This document shows positions 56,357-64,000 of a stretch of DNA of 64,000 nucleotides, one piece after another (the first letter of the stretch is position 1; each line of letters opens with the position of its first letter). A program made the translations under genes and the position numbers. This stretch comes from Embiotoca jacksoni. Lineage: Eukaryota > Chordata > Actinopteri > Embiotocidae. The stretch is taken from NCBI GenBank assembly GCA_022577435.1, contig JAKOON010000085.1, positions 599,475 through 663,474 on the forward strand. The letters run 5' to 3'. The notes under the pieces were generated by a model that was given only the letters and a program-made list of their open reading frames with translations, was not told the DNA's origin and made no database searches.

Positions 56357-57080
56357 CTTCTTCTGTGCCGCTCTGTTTGTGGACAGGAAGTCCCCCTCAG
56401 GCTGCTGGAAGCTTCGTCCTCTCGGACTCGTCCAGCTTTGATTTGGTCTCCAACCAGCCGCTCCGTTCGTTCCTTCAACGTCTTCCAGCAGGAAGCAGAA
56501 CATTTTCACTCGTGTGTCTTCACATGACACAAACAAACAAACTCTGACTTCAGGAACTGTTTGTTGGTTTGGAAAGTTTTGATGACTGTTGAACATTTTG
56601 AATGCTTTTCTGTTTTTTTTTTTAACGTTCCAACAGTTGTTCTTTTAAAAGAAAAGTTCTCCTCCATTAAATGAAACGATCGGCCATTTCCGCATCACTG
56701 TGAAGCTCCTGAAGTCGTGTTTGAGACGAGTCGCTGCTCAGAGAGGACGCTGAGTCAGGATGTGACAGGAGGAGCCGAGGGGGAAGAGAGATGTTAAATG
56801 TTTGAGGAAGGTCGAGATGAGCAGCAGCAGCTCTCCTCGGTCCGACTGAACTCCGGGAGGTCAAACAAAGTTCACCCACTCAGGAGACCTCGGAGCGACG
56901 AGGCGATCGCAGCCTGAAGTGACCCGAGAACTTCCTGCCTGTTTACATCTTTTCTTTTTATCTGCGAAAAGACATAATGAGTGAAATAAGGAGTCAACAA
57001 TGAGTCTGAACATTTTCTGTTTTGGAACTGCAGCGATAGGATTCAGACTGCCGGGGTTTCAGACGTCACACACATCAGGA
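56357..57080. other. No gene seen
   Basis: Unique sequence with a T run at 56611-56623. Confidence 0.45.
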
Positions 57081-57215
57081 GCCAATCCCCTCAACTCAGG
57101 GGCGGGGCTTATCCATTTCATCGAGCTAGTTCCAGATTGGATCAGCAGGAGGGAGGCTCTGTCTGTGATTGGTCTAGGGGTAGGAGCAGTTGATTGACAG
57201 TGAAACGACCAATCA
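57081..57215. promoter_or_regulatory. Cluster of four CCAAT boxes and a GC box
   Basis: CCAAT at 57082-57086 and 57209-57213, ATTGG at 57136-57140 and 57168-57172, with GGGGCGGGGC at 57099-57108. Four NF-Y-type boxes in 132 bp with a GC box is promoter- or LTR-like. No transcript or frame can be attached to it from sequence. Confidence 0.4.
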
Positions 57216-57805
57216 GTGTAGAGTTTCAACCAGATATTAAAGCGTGTAATGCAGCCGTCAGTCCACTAGAGGGAACCGTGTCACGTTTTGACTGACCTGG
57301 TGTGAAAAGTAAAGCGACCACCAAAAACCTTGAGGTTAGGTTCAGGAAGACATCGTGTTTGGAGTTAAAATAAGTCATCTTGGATTAGTAACGTCACCGT
57401 CATCATGTAACTTAAATACGTTACATCACTTGCGTAACGTAAAAGAGATGCATGCCGTTTATTGTATGATGCTTGTACCTGTAAGCCCCTCCCCCTCATA
57501 TGAACCAGGAAGTGTCGTCCTCCTGAGAGGTGACTCCACTTTCATCCAAACTGCTGCTGTGTCACTGAATTCCAGTTTGTGTGTCTCCGGAGCTCCCTCA
57601 TTATTGTCGCCATGCCAACGGAAGGCGTCGCCGTCTCAGCCGGGAAGCTTAATGAACCCGACGAGACGAGACGCGTCTCTGAAGGAGGAGATAAAGACTC
57701 AGATACTGATTCAGAGGAAAACACCACGAACACGAGCTGCTAATCTCTCATACATAATTCAGACTCCGTTTAGCCGGCGCTGCTGAACCGAGTGAACCGG
57801 ACTGG
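57216..57805. other. No gene; candidate conserved element
   Basis: CTCATTATTGTCGCCATGCC then AACGG (57597-57621) combines a SOX-type ATTGT and a near-consensus X-box. The following GC-rich part has short frames only. Confidence 0.35.
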
Positions 57806-57838
57806 AGGAGGAGGAGGAGGAGGAGGAGGAGGAGGAGA
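57806..57838. repeat. (GGA)n microsatellite
   Basis: About 11 GGA units. Confidence 0.95.
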
Positions 57839-57999
57839 TTCTTAAACACTCAAACTGGTCGTTCATCTTTGATCAGATTTTAAGAGAGAGGAACATTGAA
57901 ACCACTCTGAAACCAGACTCAGTCAGTGATGAAGGAAAGCAGAGTGTTTTCTGACCGCTGGAACGTTTCACCACCAAGAACCCACAATTCTCAACTGGA

Positions 58000-58140
58000 A
58001 ATCACCGCATGGGCTCAGAAACAAAAAATCTGCTGTTTCTCTGCTCCAGTTTCAGGTTTCCACGGTGACATCACTGATGTTCTCGTACCAGCGTGCTGCG
58101 TTCAGGAACACTGAACTTATTGGTCCTCCTGCCCCGTCAG
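58000..58140 (-). mobile_element. 60-bp element, single-unit copy
   Basis: Inverted relative of the element at 1.6-1.78 and 36.7 kb: GCATGGGCTCAG, CTGCTCCAGTTTCAGGTTTC, CACGGTGACATCAC, then one partial 60-bp unit (GTGCTGCGTTCAGGAACACT). It shows the unexpanded state of the minisatellite. Confidence 0.7.
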
Positions 58141-58261
58141 TGCTTTTCTGATTTTCATCCAAATATGAATTTTAATACAACAAAAAGCTTCAACTTTAAG
58201 AAGCTTCAGATGGATTACTGACACATTATGAGAATGAATGTTCGCTGACTGATTCTCTCTG

Positions 58262-58336
58262 TGGTTTGTGTTTGTGTTGGTGTGGTGTTTGTGTTTGTTT
58301 GTGTGTGTGTGTGTTTGTGGTGTGTATTTGTGGTGT

Positions 58337-58370
<34 letters not shown>
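58262..58370. repeat. TG-rich tract, imperfect
   Basis: TGTGTTTG- and GTGGTGTG-type units ending in about 15 TG dinucleotides. Confidence 0.9.
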
Positions 58371-58870
58371 CAGGCTGATCTCCTTCAGACAGCAGCTCAG
58401 GTTTCACTTCACACATTTGTGTGACAGACGTCTGCGTTTCCTCTGATGTGCGTTTATCAAGTCGGTTTATTGAATCAGTGATTTTACAGAAACACATCAG
58501 AAATAAGAAAGTTAATGATAAACAGGCTGCAGTTTGTACAATTTAAAACAACGTTGTCGTTTCCATCATCCGTCTGTAAAATCATATTTTAACGTTGGTC
58601 TGAAAAGGAGAAATGTCAAAACAAACTCGTGGTTATTGAATGAATTTGTTTTTGTTGATTTTAAAATGGTAAAAATAGAGTCGAAGGGGCGTTCAGGGAC
58701 GACGTGAGAGTGAGTAGTTCTGAGCCGCTGCTCGATAGTCTGGATCGTCTCCTCGTTGTTTCTCCACCGTCTCCGTGTTCGGTCCTCCGACAAGCTTCTT
58801 CACCCTCAAACATGCTTCACGTCTTCATGACTGTGAGCTTCGAGTCGTCAGCCTGCATTTAAAAAAGAGA
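58371..58870. other. No gene seen
   Basis: Unique sequence without recognised features. Confidence 0.45.
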
Positions 58871-59030
58871 ATCTGGAGAAGGAGAAGAAGAAGGAGGAGG
58901 AAGAGGAGGAGGAGGAGGAGGAGAAGAAGAAGAAGAAGAAGGAGGAGAAGGAGAAGAAGAAGGAAGAGGAAGAGGAGGAGGAGGAGAAGAAGAAGGAGGA
59001 GAAGGAGAAGAAGGAGAAGACGGAGGAGCT
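58871..59030. repeat. Purine (GAA/GGA) tract, 160 bp
   Basis: Almost pure purine on the plus strand; the Arg/Lys-run frame is an artefact. H-DNA candidate. Confidence 0.93.
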
Positions 59031-60054
59031 TTTAACCCTCCTCAACCCTCCGACTCGCCGCGGTTCCTCCCAGAGTCCCTGAACACATCTGGAAATCCGT
59101 TTCATCTCCGCTCCTCCGCCCATCAGCCAGCAGCAGTGTTCATGCTGCTCCGCTTTGTTTGTTTGTTTGTTTGTTTGTTGACTCTGATCTGACAGCTGTG
59201 CAGCTGCAGTTCGTCTGTTTGCAGATGACGTTCTGTTGTTTCACAGCTCGACGGTTTCTTCTGTTCGGAGCTTCGTCGTTTGTGTTGCGGTCAAACTAAA
59301 AGAAAAAAAGCTGCTAATTATCTTCAGTCCAGTTTGTTTGTTTGTTTGTTTGTTTGTGTGTTTGTGAAGTCCTTTTTAAAATTTCACCGTTTTTTTTTGG
59401 TGATTGTTTCGATCAGAAAGGTTTGCGGTAAAATTGCTGGAATCAGCAAAAATGTGTTGTTTTGTTTTACTAAGCTGCTGCAGATATTGTGGAGATTGTT
59501 TGTTAATTATTGCGATCCGAATATTTCCTGAAGTGAAGACTGATGCTGATGACCTCACTTTGGTTTCAAGTCTCTGACGTGTCTGATGTTCTTCACACTG
59601 AAGTTACAGACAGAAGAATAAAGTCGCATTAAATCTGTGAAACGAGCTCGTCGTCACATTTGAGGATTTGTGTATTTAGTTTTCTTCCTGTCGTGCTCTC
59701 CGATCACCTCAGATCCAGTTTTAAATGCTCACATTGAACCATGAAGCTCATTTCTACACCAGGAACATGTTGGTCTCAGACGGCTTCAGTGGATGTAAAG
59801 TCATGTGACTCCTTTTAATTCTGTTTACTGGCAACTGAAAGACAAAGAAACCGACTAGACTTTGTTTCTTTCGTCCTTTCCGTCTCCGTCCGTCTCCGTC
59901 CCAGCCTCACAAAGTCAGCCGTAGTGATCCTGCAGCTGTCAATCAGACACTCGTTACAGCAGAACCGGTTCTGTCTCGGTGAGTCTGTCTGACTGGAACC
60001 GAGCGACTCACCAGAGACGTTCAGTTCAGAGTCTGTTGGACCAGCAGAGCAGCA
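59031..60054. other. No gene; (TTTG)n tracts
   Basis: TTTG tetranucleotide runs at about 59154-59178 and 59331-59358. Otherwise unique and unrecognised. Confidence 0.45.
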
Positions 60055-60056
60055 GG

Positions 60057-60098
60057 AACCCTGCTGGTTATTAATATTAATATTTATATATATTTATA

Positions 60099-60149
<51 letters not shown>

Positions 60150-60229
60150 CTATCTATCTATCTAATCAAGCGACTACTGCTAATATTAATATTAATAACC
60201 AGCAGGGTTATTAATATTAATATTAGCAG
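60057..60229. repeat. Nested perfect inverted repeats around a (TA)n/(TATC)n core
   Basis: Arm 60057-60084 is the exact reverse complement of 60182-60209 (28 bp; contains CCTGCTGGTTATTAATATT). Separately, 60177-60196 is the exact reverse complement of 60210-60229 (20 bp) around a 13-base loop. The two hairpins share the middle arm and cannot form at once. The larger loop holds (TA)n and TATC repeats. Confidence 0.92.
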
Positions 60230-60252
60230 CCCCCAAACCAGGAGGTACTGCA

Positions 60253-60268
60253 CCACTAGGTGGCGCTG
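60253..60268 (+). promoter_or_regulatory. CTCF-type motif 1
   Basis: CCACTAGGTGGCGCTG matches the vertebrate CTCF core closely. Confidence 0.5.
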
Positions 60269-60597
60269 TGATAACCAAACTCTGAGTTCCAATTCTGCTT
60301 TAAAAATGTCCAACTTTGCAACTTTTTTCTCCACTTTCTTAAATCCTTCTTTCAACATCTGGGAAACAGCCTTACCGATCCTTACGAAACTTGACGCAGA
60401 TCATCTACGAACTTCTCTGATGTTACGTTGTTCATGAAATTTCGATTCGTAGATGTGATTTGATTGAACAAGCGAAGGAATCTGTCATCTCTGTACAGTC
60501 TTATGTCTCAGCGACGCATCGGCTGATTCTCACAAAACTTGACATGCTGTGTCTTTACGACTTTCTGTGGACGATGCCCAACTTTCAGACGGATTGA

Positions 60598-60613
60598 CCA
60601 CTAGGGGGCGCTA
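60598..60613 (+). promoter_or_regulatory. CTCF-type motif 2
   Basis: CCACTAGGGGGCGCTA is an essentially perfect CTCF core. Confidence 0.55.
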
Positions 60614-60620
60614 GAACTGA

Positions 60621-61369
60621 AACTTTTGTAACATTTTCTAACTTTTCTCAAAATATTGCTGATAACTTTGTGTAAAATAAAAGTTACCTCATTATTTAAA
60701 GCTTCCTGGTTCCTGAGTGTTTTTATGTCCAAACAGCTCAGAGGGAAACAGTTTGTCTCTTCGTCCTCTGAAAACATCTCCAAATTTGATATATTAATAT
60801 AATAACATATTATTGTGTTCATAGTATTCACGTGTCCACTCGACCTCTGCAGCGACACAAAAACAGGAAGTGATGAGGCTGTCGAACACCAACAGTCGCC
60901 TCCAGTTGTAGAAACAGAAAATCTACTGCTGTCATGTGAGCCGTTTGATTGACAGGCGACAGGAACGATGTGACGAGCAGAAAAACAAAAACAGAATCCA
61001 GGAAACGGATCAGAAGTGAATCAGCTTTGATACCGACAGTAATGAATCTTGATTGACACTTCAGTTGGTCTTTGATTATATTCAGCAGTTTTACAACAGA
61101 AACCTCCAGATGTATAATTTCCTCCGAGTTGTTTTCTATCTGATGTGTTGTGTGTTTTGAACCTTCTCCTTCCCGCCGTCCAGCTGCTCTCACCTCTCAC
61201 CTCTCACCTCCGGATTGGTTTTTTTTTTTTTTTTTTACAGCCTGGATTTCGTCGCTGAGCTTCCTGTCGGAGCGCTCGACTGTGACTGAGGAGCTTCTAC
61301 CGTCACGGGTTTCCCACGCTGGGACTTACATCAGCAGATCTGGTGAGGAACACAAGCTCTCGGGGGGAG

Positions 61370-61370
<1 letters not shown>
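60621..61370. other. No gene seen
   Basis: Unique sequence with CTCACCTCTCACCTCTCACC repetition near 61190 and a T16-type run at 61220-61236. Confidence 0.45.
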
Positions 61371-61371
<1 letters not shown>

Positions 61372-61468
<97 letters not shown>

Positions 61469-61482
61469 GGTGGGTGGGTGTG
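61372..61482. repeat. (TG)n then (GGGT)n
   Basis: About 44 TG units followed by five GGGT units. Confidence 0.97.
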
Positions 61483-61636
61483 GAGGTTTTTATTGTGGCA
61501 GCAGAAAGTGACTTGATGCACGGTGTGAACTGAGCGGAGACAAGAGGAGGTCTGAGTCTGCAGGAGGACGGACGATGTTCAGAAACGTTTGCAGTGATTC
61601 CTGTTTGTGAACTTTGACAGGTTTTTATTCTGGTGT

Positions 61637-63692
61637 TTATGAAACACGATGAGACGTATGAAACACGATGAGACGTATGAAACACGATGAGACGTATGAA
61701 ACGCGATGAGACGTATGAAACGCGATGAGACGTATGAAACGCGATGAGACGTATGAAACGCGATGAGACGTATGAAACACGATGAGACGTATGAAACGAG
61801 ATGAGACGTATGAAACGCGATGAGACATGAAACGAGATGAGACGTATGAAACACGATGAGACGTATGAAACACGATGAGACGTATGAAACACGATGAGAC
61901 GTATGAAACACGATGAGACGTATGAAACACGATGAGACGTGTAAAACAAGATGAGACGTATGAAACGCGATGAGACGTGTAAAACAAGATGAGACATATG
62001 AAACACGATGAGACATGAAACGCGATGAGACATGAAACGAGATGAGACGTATGAAACACGATGAGACGTGTAAAACAAGATGAGACGTATGAAACGCGAT
62101 GAGACGTATGAAACGAGATGAGACGTATGAAACGAGATGAGACGTATGAAACACGAGACGTGTAAAACAAGATGAGACGTATGAAACGCGATGAGACGTA
62201 TGAAACACGATGAGACGTATGAAACACGAGACGTGTAAAACAAGATGAGACGTATGAAACACGATGAGACGTATGAAACACGAGACGTATGAAACGCGAT
62301 GAGACGTATGAAACGCGATGAGACGTATGAAACAAGATGAGACGTATGAAACGCGATGAGACATGAAACGAGATGAGACGTATGAAACGAGATGAGACGT
62401 ATGAAACAAGATGAGACGTATGAAACGCGATGAGACGTATGAAACACGACGAGACGTATGAAACGCGATGAGACGTATGAAACACGATGAGACGTGTAAA
62501 ACAAGATGAGACATATGAAACGCGATGAGACGTATGAAACACGATGAGACATGAAACGCGATGAGACGTATGAAACACGATGAGACGTGTAAAACAAGAT
62601 GAGACATATGAGACGTATGAAACACGATGAGACATGAAACACGACGAGACATGAAACACGATGAGACGTATGAAACGCGATGAGACATGAAACACGATGA
62701 GACATGAAACACGATGAGACATGAAACAAGATGAGACGTATGAAACGCGATGAGACATGAAACGAGATGAGACGTATGAAACGCGATGAGACGTATGAAA
62801 CACGATGAGACATGAAACACGATGAGACATGAAACACGATGAGACGTATGAAACGCGATGAGACATGAAACACGGAGACATGAAACACGATGAGACATGA
62901 AACACGATGAGACGTATGAAACGCGATGAGACATGAAACACGATGAGACATGAAACACGATGAGACGTATGAAACGCGATGAGACATGAAACACGATGAG
63001 ACATGAAACACGATGAGACGTATGAAACGCGATGAGACGTATGAAACACGATGAGACGTATGAAACAAGATGAGACGTATGAAACACGATGAGACGTATG
63101 AAACAAGATGAGACGTATGAAACACGATGAGACATGAAACGAGATGAGACGTATGAAACACGATGAGACGTATGAAACACGATGAGACGTATGAAACGCG
63201 ATGAGACGTATGAAACACGATGAGACATGAAACACGATGAGACGTATGAAACAAGATGAGACATGAAACGCGATGAGACGTATGAAACAAGATGAGACAT
63301 GAAACGCGATGAGACGTATGAAACAAGATGAGACATGAAACACGATGAGACATGAAACACGATGAGACATGAAACACGATGAGATGTATGAAACAAGATG
63401 AGACATGAAACACGATGAGACATGAAACACGATGAGACGTATGAAACAAGATGAGACATGAAACGCGATGAGACGTATGAAACAAGATGAGACATGAAAC
63501 ACGATGAGACGTATGAAACACGATGAGACATGAAACACGATGAGACGTATGAAACAAGATGAGACATGAAACGCGATGAGACGTATGAAACAAGATGAGA
63601 CATGAAACACGATGAGACATGAAACACGATGAGACATGAAACACGATGAGACATGAAACACGATGAGACATGAAACACGATGAGATGTATGT
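61637..63692. repeat. 17/19-bp satellite, about 2.06 kb
   Basis: Units ATGAGACGTATGAAACACG (19 bp) and ATGAGACATGAAACACG (17 bp), with CGCG, CAAG and GAG variants and about 110 units in all. The left third is almost all 19-mers; the right half mixes both in patterned order (e.g. the CAAGATGAGACATGAAACGC block recurs). CpG sits in most units (ACGTATG, ACACGATG). All three minus-strand phases stay open for about 670-790 codons; these are artefacts. Confidence 0.96.
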
Positions 63693-64000
63693 TCTGTTGA
63701 ACAAAGATCATCAGCGAGAGATTCTTCTGTTGATTTTCTTCTTCAGCTTCTGAAGCTGCAGTTGAAATAATGCACGTGTTCTTGAAGTAACATTCATTCA
63801 GACACTTTCTGTCGAAGATCGGTGCTGCAGTGTTTTACTTTGTTTTTTGTAGAGTTGACTGTGTTTGTTTGTTTGTTTGTTTAGAAGCAGTAGTGTTTGT
63901 TTCAGGTGTGTTGGTCAGACTCAAATAACCTGAAGACTATTCGGAGCGTTTTTTCCATTTGACCAACAGACAGAAACTGTCAAAGAAAATCATCAAATCA
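63693..64000. other. No gene seen
   Basis: Unique sequence with a short GTTT run near 63865. Confidence 0.45.

Larger units (their letters stand above)
60230..60620 (+). mobile_element. Dispersed-repeat-like segment with two CTCF-type motifs
   Basis: Contains CCACTAGGTGGCGCTG (60253-60268) and CCACTAGGGGGCGCTA (60598-60613), same strand, 345 bp apart, with the similar phrases ACGAAACTTGACGCAG and ACAAAACTTGACATGC between them. The internal similarity suggests a diverged duplication. Class unknown, non-coding. Confidence 0.5.

Noticed and set aside
58775..59035. Poly-Arg/Lys protein
   Set aside because: Frame through a purine tract; no other coding evidence.
61326..63711. Three overlapping minus-strand frames of 674-792 codons
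   Set aside because: Translations of the 17/19-bp satellite; all three phases are open and composed of the same short peptide phrases.

Overview
The window looks like a repeat-choked, gene-poor stretch of a teleost fish chromosome. The basis is dispersed vertebrate-type repeats: a Tc1/mariner-like transposase remnant of the kind widespread in fish, a Ty3/Gypsy element with a tRNA-Lys-type primer binding site, a solo LTR with target-site duplication, and very dense CA/TG microsatellites. I found no protein-coding gene I would defend as intact and no tRNA or rRNA gene. Most long open frames are translations of tandem repeats. By my rough tally about 40% of the window is tandem repeat.

Layout. 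1-12.8 kb is a mosaic of dispersed repeats in otherwise unremarkable DNA. It holds a 60-bp minisatellite attached to an inverted-repeat (foldback) structure at 1.4-2.1 kb, Tc1-like fragments at 2.6-2.9 and 9.6-10.25 kb, a 37-39-bp minisatellite at 5.3-5.6 kb, an LTR-type solo element at 8.0-8.6 kb, and two copies of an unclassified dispersed family (6.4 and 11.1 kb). 12,811-27,461 is a single 14.65-kb satellite of 10- and 12-bp units with a CpG at every unit junction, and it shows clear higher-order duplication. 28.2-30.3 kb holds a TG-derived minisatellite and a hexamer array. 33.3-35.4 kb is a broken Ty3/Gypsy cluster: an integrase fragment on the minus strand, then an LTR, primer binding site and frameshifted gag/protease on the plus strand, cut off by another 60-bp minisatellite. 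A third expansion of that minisatellite lies at 36.1-36.7 kb.

38.65-39.97 kb is a 21-bp array that repeats an inverted pair of forkhead-type core sites. A short relative sits at 46.0 kb inside the same dispersed element. 44.1-44.5 kb is the best promoter candidate: GC-rich, with CCAAT boxes, a GC box and a possible first exon ending at a GTGAGT donor. 46.3-46.8 kb (30-bp units), 48.1-49.9 kb (21-bp units), 53.4-53.7 kb (23-bp units) and 61.6-63.7 kb (17/19-bp units) are further arrays. 51.0-51.76 kb is the largest Tc1-like transposase remnant. 60.06-60.23 kb holds two perfect, mutually exclusive hairpins, next to a repeat bearing two good CTCF-type matches.

The pieces do not form a pathway. 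The coherent story is of local repeat biology: transposon debris supplies short seeds (60-bp unit, 21-bp unit) that expand in some copies and not in others. The most notable item is the CpG-per-turn satellite and its layered duplication history.
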